DNA of 64,000 bases from Streptomyces sp. NBC_00483 (GCF_036013745.1 NZ_CP107880.1:1488001-1552000), one strand, 5' to 3'; positions 8,455 through 17,627 are shown, counted from the first letter of the stretch. Translations and numbers: made by a program. The notes: a model not told the origin generated them from the letters alone.

Positions 8455-9287
8455 GCGCGGCACACGACAAGGACGCGACACACGACAAGGACCTGACCAC
8501 CATGACTGCTGCCACGCCCGGGACCGCCGAGGCGGTCACCTCTTCGGAGCTGCTCTCCGTCGTCGCCTCACGCGAACTGGCCGCCCGCCGCACGGTGTTC
8601 GCCGGCATCGGCCTTCCCACCCTCGCCACCGAACTGGCACACCTGACGGTCGCCCCGCAGATCGAGGTCGTGTACGAGTCCGGGGTGTGCGGCGCCCACC
8701 CCTCGCACCTGCCGGAGACCATCGCGGACGCCGTGCTCATCTCGGGCGCGGAGGCGGTGCTCTCGATGCCGGCCCTGTTCGGCTGCGTGCTGCAGGGCGG
8801 ACACATCGACGTCGGCTTCCTCGGCGCCGCGCAGATCGACCGCTGGGGCAACCTCAACACCTCGGTCATCGGGGACTGGGAGAGCCCGTCGGTGCGGCTG
8901 CCGGGATCCGGCGGCGGCGTCGAGGTGATGGCCAACTCCCGTGAGGTCTTCGTCGTGATGCGCCGCCACAACCCGCGCTCGTTCACCGAGACCCTCGACT
9001 TCTGCACCACGCCAGGACCCGACCGCGCGCTCGCGGAGGGCATCCGGCCGCTGGGCGTCGGTGTCACGCGTGTCATCACCGAGCTGGGCATCCTGGCCCG
9101 CGAGGGCGTCGGCGAGGAACTGCGGCTGACCGCCGTCCACCCCGGTGTCACGGTCGAGCAGGTGAAGGAGGCGACGGGCTGGGACCTGAAGGTCGCCGAC
9201 CACGTCGACACGGTGGAGCCGCCGAGCGCGGCGGAGCTGCGCCTGCTGCGCGAGGACGTCGACCCCGGCCGGGTCTATCTCCGCTGA
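8451..9287 (+). CDS. CoA-transferase subunit B
   Basis: Beta subunit of the family I CoA-transferase, 278 aa from the GTG that overlaps the subunit A stop. The motif VVYESGVCGAH near residues 73-83 contains the glutamate expected to form the glutamyl-CoA thioester. The first 17 residues contain an 18-bp duplicated segment (HDKDATHDKDLT); an in-frame ATG at 8502 gives a start closer to the family norm, so the GTG is chosen only on the overlap. Probably forms a heterotetramer with subunit A. The 3' end carries a 21-bp triplication including the stop. Confidence 0.88.
   Translation: MSAAHDKDATHDKDLTTMTAATPGTAEAVTSSELLSVVASRELAARRTVFAGIGLPTLATELAHLTVAPQIEVVYESGVCGAHPSHLPETIADAVLISGAEAVLSMPALFGCVLQGGHIDVGFLGAAQIDRWGNLNTSVIGDWESPSVRLPGSGGGVEVMANSREVFVVMRRHNPRSFTETLDFCTTPGPDRALAEGIRPLGVGVTRVITELGILAREGVGEELRLTAVHPGVTVEQVKEATGWDLKVADHVDTVEPPSAAELRLLREDVDPGRVYLR
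8465..8500. repeat. 18-bp direct duplication at the CoA-transferase B start
   Basis: Two adjacent imperfect 18-bp units (each beginning GACAAGGAC) lie between the coupled GTG start and the alternative ATG at 8502, encoding two DKD-containing hexapeptides. Confidence 0.6.
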
Positions 9288-9343
9288 CACACCCCCGTAC
9301 TCCGCCGATCCACACCCGTACTCCGCTGACCCACCCCGACGTA
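9279..9343. repeat. 21-bp tandem repeat, three copies, over the CoA-transferase B stop
   Basis: Copies at 9279-9299, 9300-9320 and 9321-9343 (the last two bases longer), each beginning CTCCGC. The stop TGA (9285-9287) lies in copy one; copy three repeats TGA at 9327, 42 bp downstream and in frame. The repeat fills most of the gap before the next gene. Confidence 0.85.
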
Positions 9344-9387
9344 CCCCCATACACCCCCTCCCGAATCTGCGAAAGGTCCCAACTGCC

Positions 9388-10905
9388 ATGCGTATCAGGA
9401 TCGTCGGCGCCGGAGCCATGGGCCGCGGCATCGCCCAGTGGGCGGCGAGCGCCGGGCACACCGTCGAGCTGGGCGACGTCCGGGCGGAGGCGGTGCGGGA
9501 GGCGGTGGACTTCGTACGGTCGATGCTGGACCGCGCGGTGGCCAAGGGCCGCATGACCGCCGAGGACAGCGCGGCGGCCGTGGCACGGCTGGTCCCGCTG
9601 GACGACCCCTGGGCGCCGGGCCCCGACGTGGAGCTGGTGGTCGAGGCCGTACGGGAGGACCTGGACACGAAGGCGGAGGTCTTCGGGAAACTGGAGCAGG
9701 CCCTCCCGGCCACCGCCGTCTTCGCGACCAACACGTCCTCCCTGTCGGTGACGCGGATCGCGGCGACGCTCAAGGACCCGACGCGCCTCGCGGGCCTGCA
9801 CTTCTTCAACCCCGTTCCGCTGATGCGCATCGTGGAGGTGGTGCCGGGCGCCGCCACCCGCCCCGAACTCCCGCCCCTTCTTACGGAGTTGGTCGAGAGC
9901 TGCGGGCATCGCGCGGTGACGGTGGCCGACACCCCCGGCTTTCTGGTCAACCACGCGGGGCGCGGTCTGGTGACCGAGGCGCTCGCGCTCCTGGAGGAGT
10001 CGGTGGCGCGGCCCGCGGACATCGACCGCGTGGCGCGCGATGTACTGGGGCTGCGGATGGGCCCGTTCGAGCTGATGGACCTCACCGGGCTCGATGTCAC
10101 GGCGGCGGTCATCGACTCGATCTGGCAGGGCTTCCGCCACGAGCCCCGGCTCCGCCCGTCCTACCTCACACCGAACCGGGTGACGGCAGGACTGCTCGGC
10201 CGCAAGACCGGGCAGGGCTGGTACGCGTACGGTCCCGAGACATCGAACTCCCCCGAGGAGCCGGTGTCGGGCGACGCGGACCGCCCGGTCCACGTCGCGG
10301 GCGGGGGCGAGGACGCGGGGGCCCTGCGGGACGCGCTGACGGCGGCCGGTGCCTCCGTGGAGCACGACGGCCGCCCCTCCCCCGAAGCCCTTGTCCTCGT
10401 CCCGGTCTGGGGCACGACCGTGGCCGACGCGATCGCCGCCCACGAACTCCCCGCCGCGCGCACGTTCGGCGTGGACCCGCTGTCCGTGGCGAGCGACCGC
10501 CGTGTGCTGTCGATGACCCCGGCGGCCGACCCGACCGCCGCACGCGACGCGCGCGCGGTGCTGGCCCGCGGCGAACACACCGTCACCATCGCCCGTGACA
10601 CCGCGGGTTCGGTGGCCCAGCGCCTCCTCGCCTCCGTGGTGTCGGTCGCCGCGTCGATCGCCGAGCGCGGGCTGGCCGCCCCGGCGGACATCGACCTGGC
10701 GGTGACGCTCGGCCTCGGCTACCCCACGGGACCGCTGGCCTGGGGCGACCGCGTCGGCGCCGCCCGCATGCTTGACCTTCAGCGGTCCCTGCACGCCACG
10801 ACGGGCGATCCCCGCCACCGCCCGACCCGCTGGCTCACCGAACGCGCCCTGCTGGGGCTGCCGTTGACCCACCCGGGCACGACACCCGAGGACTGCCTCG
10901 GCTGA
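9388..10905 (+). CDS. 3-hydroxyacyl-CoA dehydrogenase, two-domain (PaaH-like)
   Basis: NAD-dependent oxidation of (S)-3-hydroxyacyl-CoA to 3-oxoacyl-CoA, 505 aa. The Rossmann motif GAGAMGRGIAQ is at residues 8-18 and the catalytic-His motif HFFNP at 138-142. A first 3HCDH domain spans about 185-280 and a second, related domain about 410-495. This duplicated layout and length match PaaH-type 3-hydroxyadipyl-CoA dehydrogenases rather than the roughly 285-aa short form. With MaoC, thiolase and CoA-transferase it completes a beta-oxidation-like cycle. ATG 9388 follows GCGAAAGG. Confidence 0.9.
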   Translation: MRIRIVGAGAMGRGIAQWAASAGHTVELGDVRAEAVREAVDFVRSMLDRAVAKGRMTAEDSAAAVARLVPLDDPWAPGPDVELVVEAVREDLDTKAEVFGKLEQALPATAVFATNTSSLSVTRIAATLKDPTRLAGLHFFNPVPLMRIVEVVPGAATRPELPPLLTELVESCGHRAVTVADTPGFLVNHAGRGLVTEALALLEESVARPADIDRVARDVLGLRMGPFELMDLTGLDVTAAVIDSIWQGFRHEPRLRPSYLTPNRVTAGLLGRKTGQGWYAYGPETSNSPEEPVSGDADRPVHVAGGGEDAGALRDALTAAGASVEHDGRPSPEALVLVPVWGTTVADAIAAHELPAARTFGVDPLSVASDRRVLSMTPAADPTAARDARAVLARGEHTVTIARDTAGSVAQRLLASVVSVAASIAERGLAAPADIDLAVTLGLGYPTGPLAWGDRVGAARMLDLQRSLHATTGDPRHRPTRWLTERALLGLPLTHPGTTPEDCLG

Positions 10906-10929
10906 GCCGGCGGGCGCCGCGCGGCATCG

Positions 10930-12147
10930 TCACCAGTCGTGCACGCCCCCGTCCCGCAGCCGGTTCACCGGCAGGTACTTGCGCTCGTACGGGAACCGCT
11001 CGGCGGCCTTCTCGTCGAACTCGACGCCGATGCCGGGGCGGTCGCCGGGGTGCATCAGGCCGTCCTCGAAGGTCCAGGACGTGTGGAACACCTCCTCGTA
11101 GCCGGGGAGGTGGGCCATGTACTCCTGCATGCCGAAGTTCGGGACCGTCAGGTCGAGGTGGAGCGCGGCGGCGAACGACGCCGGGGAGAGGTCGCCCGCG
11201 CCGTGCGAACCGGAGCGCACCCCGTACAGCTCGGCGAGCGAGAAGATCCTGCGCAGGTGCGTGATGCCGCCCGCGTGGGAGACGGAGGCGCGGATGTAGT
11301 CGATCAGCCGGTTGGTGATGAGGTGCTGGCAGTCCCAGATCGAGTTGAAGATCTCGCCGACCGCGAGCGGCGTCGTGGTGTGCTGCCGGATGAGCCTGAA
11401 GGCCTCCTGGTCCTCGGCCGGCGTCGGGTCCTCGATCCAGAACATGCGGTACGGCTCAAGGGACTTGCCCAGTCGGCCGGCCTCGATCGGGGAGAGCCGG
11501 TGGTGCACGTCGTGCAGCAGGTGGAAGCCGTAGCCGAACTCCTCGCGGACGGCGGCCATATATTCAGGCACAAAGTCCAGGTAGGCGCCGGTGTCCCAGA
11601 CCTCCTCGGTCGGCAGGTTGCCGTCGGCGGGCTCGTAGGTGTCCCCGTCGCCCTTGCGCATGCCGTAGACGCGCTCCAGGCCGGGCACCGCCGCCTGGGC
11701 GCGGACCGCGCGGAAGCCCTTGTCGCGGAACCGCCTTACGTCGTCGAGGAGTTCGGGGATGGTGTTGCCGCTGGCGTGGCCGTAGACGGTGACACCGTCG
11801 CGGGCGGCGCCGCCGAGCAGCTGGTAGACGGGAAGCCCCGCGACCTTCCCCTTGATGTCCCAGAGCGCCACGTCCACGGCGGCTATCGCCGTCATGGTGA
11901 CCGGCCCGCGCCGCCAGTAGGCGCCCTTGTAGAGGTACTGCCACAGGTGCTCGATGCGGGCCGGGTCCTTGCCGATGAGCGTGGGGCAGACGTGGTCGCG
12001 CAGGTAGGAGGCGACGGCCAGTTCCCGGCCGTTGAGGGTGGCGTCGCCGATGCCGGTGACACCGTCGGAGGTGGTGATCTTCAGGGTGACGTAGTTGCGG
12101 CCGGGGCAGGTGACGAAGACCTCGGCGGAGGTGATGGTGGAGGACAT
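10930..12147 (-). CDS. manD: D-mannonate dehydratase, enolase superfamily (ManD)
   Basis: Mg-dependent dehydration of D-mannonate to 2-keto-3-deoxygluconate, 405 aa, the usual ManD/RspA length. Metal-ligand segments are [24 protein letters not shown] and AVGEIFNS; the catalytic His motif is [11 protein letters not shown]. As I recall, the residue after HG separates high-efficiency (Ala) from low-efficiency (Pro) ManDs; here it is Ala, favouring a true mannonate dehydratase, though this needs an alignment. Last gene of the transporter-dehydrogenase-reductase operon, 39 bp after the reductase. Confidence 0.88.
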   Translation of the reverse strand: MSSTITSAEVFVTCPGRNYVTLKITTSDGVTGIGDATLNGRELAVASYLRDHVCPTLIGKDPARIEHLWQYLYKGAYWRRGPVTMTAIAAVDVALWDIKGKVAGLPVYQLLGGAARDGVTVYGHASGNTIPELLDDVRRFRDKGFRAVRAQAAVPGLERVYGMRKGDGDTYEPADGNLPTEEVWDTGAYLDFVPEYMAAVREEFGYGFHLLHDVHHRLSPIEAGRLGKSLEPYRMFWIEDPTPAEDQEAFRLIRQHTTTPLAVGEIFNSIWDCQHLITNRLIDYIRASVSHAGGITHLRRIFSLAELYGVRSGSHGAGDLSPASFAAALHLDLTVPNFGMQEYMAHLPGYEEVFHTSWTFEDGLMHPGDRPGIGVEFDEKAAERFPYERKYLPVNRLRDGGVHDW

Positions 12148-12186
12148 GCGATGCCGTTCTCTCGGGAGGCGTCGTTGGATGGTGTG

Positions 12187-13698
12187 TCAGTCGCGGGCGG
12201 CGGCCCGCAGCGCGGCTTCGGCCCCGTGCGCGTCCAGAATTCGTGCGAACTCGGCGACGGCGTTCGCGAACTCCTCGTGTTGGGCGGCCTCTTGGGGCAG
12301 CAGGCCGCCTTCGGCGAGCAGCAGGCGGGCCTTCCCGTCGGGTCCGGTCGCGCGGGACGCCAGCTCGGCGAGGCGGGCTCGGGCGCCGTCGTGGACGGTG
12401 CCCAGGTTCCGCTCGTCGTACGCGTCGTCGGCCGTGATCACCCGTACGTAGGCGGCGAAACCGAGCGCGAGCACGCGCGGCACACGTCCGGCGGCCAGTG
12501 ACTCGGTGAGGGGCCCGGCCCAGCGCACGGGGATCTTCAGGGAGCCGTCGGAGCCGACCTGGGCGGTGCGGTGGCCGAGCGCCGGGTTGGCGAAGCGGTC
12601 GAGGAGTTCGTCGATGTACGTCGCGCCGGGCATGCCGTCCGGTTCGGGGACGGTCGGCAGGATCTCCTCGCGCATCGCGAACTCGACGACCCCGCCGAGG
12701 AGTTCGTCGCCCACCGCCTGGTCGATGGAGCGGTGCCCGCGCAGCAGCCCGAGGTAGGCGAGCAGGGAGTGCGCGCCGTTGAGGAGGCGCAGCTTCATCA
12801 GCTCGTACGGGCCGACGTCCTTGGTGAACACCGCGCCCGCGTGCTCCCACGCGGGCCGCCCCGCACGGAAGTCGTCCTGCATCACCCACAGTCTGTACGG
12901 CTCCGCGGGCACCGGCACGGTGTCGCGGACGCCGAACGCGCGGGCGGCCAGGGCGCGGTGCTCGCCGGTGGTCGCGGGCGCGATCCGGTCGACCATGCTG
13001 TTCGGTGTCGACACGGAGGCGTCGGCGTACGCCTGGAGGCCCTCGCGCTCGGCGGCGGGCAGAGCGGCGATGAACTCGCCGAGCAGGGACCGGAGTCGGG
13101 CCCCGTTGTCCATGAGGTTGTCGCAGCTGAGGAGCGTCACGGGCGGGGCGCCGGTCCGGAGCCGCTGTTGCAGGCCGCGTGCGATCAGGCCGACCGTGGT
13201 GCGCGGGGTACCGCCCGCGAGGTCGGCGTGGACGAGCGGGTCGTCGAGGTCGAGGCGGCCGTCCGCGCCGAACGTGTAGCCCTTCTCCGTGACCGTGAGG
13301 GAGACGATGCGGGTGGTGTCCGCGCCGATGGCGGCGACCACGTCCGCGCCCTGCCCGTCGGCGACCAGGCCCGTGTGGTGCACGCCGGGCACACTCGCGG
13401 CGACGGCGCCGTCGCGGTGCAGGGTGAGCACGGTGTAGAGGCCGTCCTGCGCGGCCATGCCCTCGATCACCGGCCGGGGCCGGGTGCCGGGCGTGGTGGA
13501 CACACCGGTGATCCCCCACGGCCCTTCGGTGTGCCGCAGCGCGTCGGCGGTGTACACCGCCTGGTGGGCGCGGTGGAAGTTGCCGAGGCCGAGGTGGACG
13601 ATGCCGGACTCGGGGGTCAGCGGCGGCAGTTTGAGGCCTGCCACCGGGAGCGCGGCCCGGGTCAGGCGCGGCACCGCGCGGTGCTGGGCGGTGGTCAC
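12187..13698 (-). CDS. Mannitol dehydrogenase family protein, probable fructuronate reductase/mannonate oxidoreductase
   Basis: Long-chain polyol dehydrogenase, 503 aa. The nucleotide-binding start is HLGLGNFHRAHQA (about 30-42), and the family catalytic signature K-x4-N-x2-H is seen in KLRLLNGAHS near residue 302. Placed beside ManD, its likely role is NAD-dependent interconversion of D-fructuronate and D-mannonate (UxuB-type), not mannitol oxidation. The frame is open far upstream, but GTG 13698 overlaps the preceding dehydrogenase stop (GTGA), so that start is adopted. Confidence 0.87.
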   Translation of the reverse strand: MTTAQHRAVPRLTRAALPVAGLKLPPLTPESGIVHLGLGNFHRAHQAVYTADALRHTEGPWGITGVSTTPGTRPRPVIEGMAAQDGLYTVLTLHRDGAVAASVPGVHHTGLVADGQGADVVAAIGADTTRIVSLTVTEKGYTFGADGRLDLDDPLVHADLAGGTPRTTVGLIARGLQQRLRTGAPPVTLLSCDNLMDNGARLRSLLGEFIAALPAAEREGLQAYADASVSTPNSMVDRIAPATTGEHRALAARAFGVRDTVPVPAEPYRLWVMQDDFRAGRPAWEHAGAVFTKDVGPYELMKLRLLNGAHSLLAYLGLLRGHRSIDQAVGDELLGGVVEFAMREEILPTVPEPDGMPGATYIDELLDRFANPALGHRTAQVGSDGSLKIPVRWAGPLTESLAAGRVPRVLALGFAAYVRVITADDAYDERNLGTVHDGARARLAELASRATGPDGKARLLLAEGGLLPQEAAQHEEFANAVAEFARILDAHGAEAALRAAARD

Positions 13699-14753
13699 GC
13701 GTCCACCTCGCCGGGCGTGACGAGCACCTTCATCTGGGTGCGGTCGGTGAGCGCGGTGTGCAGCGCCACATCGGCCCGCTCCAGCGGGAACTCCGCGGTG
13801 ACCAGGCCGTCGAGGCGTACGCGACCGGACCCGGCGAGGCGCACGGCGGCCGCGAAGTCCCCGGCGGCGTACCGGAAGGAGGTGAGCAGGGACATCTCCT
13901 GGCGTTGCATCCACGCCAGCGGCAGTTCGGTTTCCGGGCGGTTCGGGTTGCCGACGACGACGGCGGTGCCGCCGGGGCGCAGCGCGCGGATCCCGGAGAC
14001 CAGGGCGGGGCCGACGCCGGAGCAGTCCAGGACGGTGTCGTAGCCGCCCGGGTCGGCGAGGGCGTGTGCCCGGTCGGGGTCGGGGGTGAGCGCGGTCGCG
14101 TCGACGGTCTCGGCGCCGAGCCGGGCCGCGAACTCGCGCCGAGCCGGGGCCACGTCGGAGACGGTCACCAGCGCTCCGCAGGCGGCGGCGACCTGCGCGA
14201 CGAGCACGCCGATCGGCCCGCCACCGGTGACCAGGATGCGTTCGCCGGGCGCAACGGCGGCGCGGCGCACGGCGTGCACGGCAACCGCGAGGGGTTCGAC
14301 GAGCGCGCCCAGCTTCACGTCCATGCCCTCGGGCAGCGGGTGCACGAAGTCCCTTGGTACGGCGATGAGTTCGGTCAGCGCGCCGTTCGTGGGCGGCGAG
14401 CCGAAGCAGGTGCCCTTCGGGCACAGGTTGTAGCGCCCGGCCCGGCAGAGGGTGCAGCGCCCGCAGGGGTGGGCCGGCTCGATCGCGACGGCCGTACCGT
14501 GCGGCAGGTCGCCGCCGCCCGCGCCGTGGCCGACGACGAACCCGGCGGGTTCGTGGCCGAGGACGGTCGGATGGCGCAACACGTTGGGCCCGTTCTCACC
14601 GTGCTCGTAGTAGTGCAGATCGGAGCCGCACAGGCCGACGGCGCGGACGGCGACGAGCACCTCACCGTCGCCCGGCTCGGGCACCGGACGGTCCTCTACG
14701 CGCAGGTCCTTGGGTCCGTGCAGCACGGCGGCGCGGTGCGTGGTGGTGGTCAC
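13695..14753 (-). CDS. Zinc-dependent alcohol dehydrogenase, L-idonate/L-gulonate 5-dehydrogenase-like
   Basis: Medium-chain Zn dehydrogenase, 352 aa. The catalytic zinc site is GLCGSDLHYYEHG and GHEPAGF; the structural zinc site is four cysteines in HPCGRCTLCRAGRYNLC; the NAD fold has GGGPIG. In bacteria that pair this enzyme with a mannonate reductase and ManD, it oxidises L-gulonate or L-idonate at C5 to fructuronate or 5-ketogluconate. That role is inferred here from gene order. Translationally coupled to the reductase. Confidence 0.87.
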   Translation of the reverse strand: MTTTTHRAAVLHGPKDLRVEDRPVPEPGDGEVLVAVRAVGLCGSDLHYYEHGENGPNVLRHPTVLGHEPAGFVVGHGAGGGDLPHGTAVAIEPAHPCGRCTLCRAGRYNLCPKGTCFGSPPTNGALTELIAVPRDFVHPLPEGMDVKLGALVEPLAVAVHAVRRAAVAPGERILVTGGGPIGVLVAQVAAACGALVTVSDVAPARREFAARLGAETVDATALTPDPDRAHALADPGGYDTVLDCSGVGPALVSGIRALRPGGTAVVVGNPNRPETELPLAWMQRQEMSLLTSFRYAAGDFAAAVRLAGSGRVRLDGLVTAEFPLERADVALHTALTDRTQMKVLVTPGEVDA

Positions 14754-14795
14754 GGGGCGCTCCCTTCTCTCGTACGAAAAGTCTTGCAGGCGGTC

Positions 14796-16154
14796 TCAGG
14801 CCCGCACCGGCAGCGGTTCGACGCGCTTGATGACGAACGCGTAGGTCAGCGCGCCGACGATGGACAGGGCGCCGGAGACGAGCAGCGGCACCAGGTACGA
14901 GCCGCCGGAGGACGCCAGCAGGAAGCCGGTGACGATCGGGCCGAGGGCGCCCGCGACGTTCGAGGCGAAGTTCTGGATGCCGGCGAGGGAGGCGACATGG
15001 CCCGCGGTGGGCGCGACATCGGCGGGCAGCGAGGCCACGGACGCGGTGGCGAAGGTCAGCGAGGCGTAGCTGAGGGAGAGCAGCGCGAGCGCGCCGGACG
15101 CGGTCGGCACGACGACGGCGAGCGCGATGACGGACGAGCACAGGGTGCCGGAGATCAGGCAGGTCTTGCGGACCTTGGTGGTGGACCAGCCCTTGCGCAG
15201 CAGCCGGTCGGCCGTGTAGCCGCCGAGCAGCGAGCCCACGATGGCGACGAGGCCGGGGACGGTGCCGAAGAAGCCGAGCGAGAGGAGGTCGAAGCCACGC
15301 TCGTCGACGAGGTAGCTGGGGAACCAGGTGATGAAAAAGTAGATGACGTAGTTGAGGCAGAAGAAGCCGAGCATCATGCCCCAGACCGTCCGGTACCGGA
15401 ACAGGTCACGCCAGCGCACCTTGGGCGCGTCGTCCTTCTCGGCCGGTGTCTCCTCGATGCGGGCGCCGCCGGCCTCGATGTACTCGCGCTCCTCGGCGGT
15501 GAGCTTCGGGTGGTCGGCGGGCTCGTGGTACAGCCGCCACCAGCCGATGATCCACAGGAAGCCGAGCAGTCCGCAGGCGACGAAGGCGACCCGCCAGTGG
15601 AAGACGGAGACCAGCATCGTGACGAGCGGCAGGGCGATGGCGGTGCCGACGCGGGCGCCGTTGTCCCACACGCTGTTGGCGAAGGTGCGCTCGTGCCGCG
15701 GGAACCAGCGCGAGACGGCCTTCGCGGGCGCCGGGTAGCCGGCGGCCTCGCCCGCGCCGAGCAGCATCCGCGCCCCGACGAGCGAGCCGACCCCGCGCAC
15801 CAGGCCCATGCCGATGGTGGCCACCGACCACCAGATCGCGCCGAGCGCGAAGACCCGCTTCACGCCGTACTTGTCGAGAAGCGCGCCGGCGGGCAGCTGG
15901 CAGATCGCGTACGTCAGGAAGAACGCGCTGAGGACGAAGCCCTGGGTCTCGGGGCCTATGTGCAGGTCCTTGGACATGGTGGGCAGCGCGACGCTGAGCG
16001 TGGAGCGGTCGAGGTAGTTGACCGCGAGGCCGCCGAAACAGAGCACGGCGATGCCCCAGCGGACGTTCTTGCCGCGGCCGCGGGGCCGGGGCGGCGGGGT
16101 CGTGCCGGACGGCGTCGTCACCTCGGTGTCGGTGACGGGGTGGCTGGTCATCAT
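14796..16154 (-). CDS. MFS transporter, ACS family, sugar-acid type
   Basis: Twelve-helix transporter, 452 aa, with an approximately 28-residue Pro/Thr/Arg-rich cytoplasmic N-terminus. The first helix and loop read NYLDRSTLSVALPTM, typical of the anion:cation symporter group that imports hexuronates, galactonate and glucarate. First gene of the operon with the Zn dehydrogenase, reductase and ManD, so it very likely imports their sugar-acid substrate. Controlled from the divergent region holding the GntR operator. The protein starts with two consecutive Met codons; either could be used. Confidence 0.88.
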   Translation of the reverse strand: MMTSHPVTDTEVTTPSGTTPPPRPRGRGKNVRWGIAVLCFGGLAVNYLDRSTLSVALPTMSKDLHIGPETQGFVLSAFFLTYAICQLPAGALLDKYGVKRVFALGAIWWSVATIGMGLVRGVGSLVGARMLLGAGEAAGYPAPAKAVSRWFPRHERTFANSVWDNGARVGTAIALPLVTMLVSVFHWRVAFVACGLLGFLWIIGWWRLYHEPADHPKLTAEEREYIEAGGARIEETPAEKDDAPKVRWRDLFRYRTVWGMMLGFFCLNYVIYFFITWFPSYLVDERGFDLLSLGFFGTVPGLVAIVGSLLGGYTADRLLRKGWSTTKVRKTCLISGTLCSSVIALAVVVPTASGALALLSLSYASLTFATASVASLPADVAPTAGHVASLAGIQNFASNVAGALGPIVTGFLLASSGGSYLVPLLVSGALSIVGALTYAFVIKRVEPLPVRA

Positions 16155-16201
16155 TGACCTCCGGTCGGAAGCGGGCTCGTCATTTTCTACCTGGGCGACC
16201 G

Positions 16202-16226
16202 CTTACATACAAGCCTTGTATGTAAG
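16202..16226. promoter_or_regulatory. Perfect 11-bp inverted repeat, probable GntR operator
   Basis: Arms CTTACATACAA and TTGTATGTAAG are separated by GCC. The site lies between the divergent transporter and GntR genes, 47 bp from the former's start and 32 bp from the latter's, and is strikingly AT-rich. Size and symmetry fit a dimeric GntR/FCD repressor that controls both directions. Confidence 0.85.
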
Positions 16227-16258
16227 AATTTCCGCAGCTGAGGTGAGAGGGTGACGGC

Positions 16259-17032
16259 ATGCGGGACGAGCAGCGACGAAGCGACAAGGCGACACGGCGC
16301 ACGGTGGAGGCCGTGACACCCAAGGAGTCCAACCGGGTACGTGTGCACGCGCTGCTGCGCTCGCGCATCACGTCTCTCGAACTGCCGCCGGGCGCCCCGC
16401 TGTCGGAGAACGAACTCGCCGCGGAGCTCGACGTCAGCCGCACCCCGGTGCGCGAGGCGCTGATCCTGCTCGGCGAGGAGTCGCTGGTCGACATCTTCCC
16501 GAAGCTCGGTACGTTCGTCTCACGGATCAGCGTCGACGCCGTCCTCGAAGCGCAGTTCATGCGCGAGGCGCTCGAACTGGCCGCGCTGCGCGAGGCGGTG
16601 AAACGGGCCGACGACGAGGACATCGCGGCGCTGCGCGCGAACCTCGACGCGCAGCGCGCCGCGTTCGAGGCGGCGGACGACGATCTGTTCTTCGAGCAGG
16701 ACGAGGCGTTCCACCGCCGACTGATGGAGGCCAGCGGCCACCGCACACTGTGGCGCACGGTCACCACGGCCAAGGCCCACCTCGACCGCGCCCGCCGGCT
16801 GAGCCTGCCGCTGCCGCGCCGCATCGAGCACCTCATCGACGAGCACCGGGCAGTGGTCGACGCCCTGGAACTGCGGGACGCGGCGCGGGCCGAGCAGGCC
16901 CTGCGCGGACACCTTCAGGGCGTGTTCGACGACATCGGCACCATCCAGGCCGAGCGCCCCGAACTCTTCGTGGAGACCGGGGAGTTGCCCCCGCCCAGCA
17001 GGCCCCGCGCTCACCCCGGCCTGCGCGCCTGA
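16259..17032 (+). CDS. GntR family regulator, FCD type
   Basis: Sugar-acid-responsive repressor, 257 aa. A winged HTH near residues 45-70 (SENELAAELDVSRTPVREAL) is followed by an all-helical FCD effector domain about 100-230, the class that includes UxuR and ExuR. It begins downstream of the perfect palindrome it most likely binds and is divergent from the sugar-acid operon. ATG 16259 has a GAGGTGAGAGGG ribosome binding site; about 25 charged residues precede the conserved region, so a later start is possible. Confidence 0.9.
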   Translation: MRDEQRRSDKATRRTVEAVTPKESNRVRVHALLRSRITSLELPPGAPLSENELAAELDVSRTPVREALILLGEESLVDIFPKLGTFVSRISVDAVLEAQFMREALELAALREAVKRADDEDIAALRANLDAQRAAFEAADDDLFFEQDEAFHRRLMEASGHRTLWRTVTTAKAHLDRARRLSLPLPRRIEHLIDEHRAVVDALELRDAARAEQALRGHLQGVFDDIGTIQAERPELFVETGELPPPSRPRAHPGLRA

Positions 17033-17036
17033 GCGC

Positions 17037-17612
17037 TCAGTCCGTGCGCCTCAGCCCGTCCAGGGTGAGGTCGAGGAGCCGCTCGGCCTGAGCGCGCTGT
17101 TCGGGCCCGGCGGAGGTGAGGGCGATCCCGGCGAGGGCGGCGAAGATGTCACCCGTGGGGATGTCGGAGCGGATCGCCCCGGCGCGCCTGCAGGCGTCCA
17201 TCAGCTCGGCGATGGACGCCTCGATCATGTCCCGGCTGTGCCCGTAAGGATTTCCGCCCTCGGCGGCCATGGCGCGCAGGGCGTCGGCCATGCCGTACTT
17301 GGCACTCGCGTAGTCCATGAAGCGGCGGGTCCACGCGCGCAGGGCCTCGAACGGCGGGTGCGCCGCGAGCAGCTCGGTGGCGGCCTCGCAGACCTGGGCC
17401 ACCTCGTTGCGGTAGGCCGCTTCGATGAGGGCCTCGCGGGTCGGGAAGTTGCGGTACAGCGTCGCACTGCCGACGCCCGCGACCTTGGCGATGTGCTCGA
17501 GGCGCGCGTCGAGGCCGTCCTCGGTGAACACACGCACCGCGGCGGCCAGAATCTTCTCCCTGTTGCGTCGCGCGTCCGCCCTGAGCGGCCGCTCCGCGGC
17601 TCGGTCCATCAC
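17037..17612 (-). CDS. TetR family regulator
   Basis: TetR-type repressor, 191 aa. The HTH spans about residues 20-65 (ILAAAVRVFTEDGLDARLEH, then GVGSATLYRNFPTREALIEA) and precedes a variable ligand domain. It is divergent from a short-chain dehydrogenase gene. The intervening region has three overlapping or adjacent inverted repeats built on AAGTGG/CCACTT, which look like its binding sites, so it probably represses both itself and the dehydrogenase. A second Met follows the first; the start could be one codon later. Confidence 0.9.
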   Translation of the reverse strand: MMDRAAERPLRADARRNREKILAAAVRVFTEDGLDARLEHIAKVAGVGSATLYRNFPTREALIEAAYRNEVAQVCEAATELLAAHPPFEALRAWTRRFMDYASAKYGMADALRAMAAEGGNPYGHSRDMIEASIAELMDACRRAGAIRSDIPTGDIFAALAGIALTSAGPEQRAQAERLLDLTLDGLRRTD

Positions 17613-17627
17613 CGGTTCCCTTCGTAC

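Noticed and set aside
12187..14424. An apparent 745-aa fusion of the Zn dehydrogenase region with the mannitol dehydrogenase-family protein
   Set aside because: The upstream part is an out-of-frame reading of the Zn dehydrogenase gene; the real start is the GTGA overlap at 13698.
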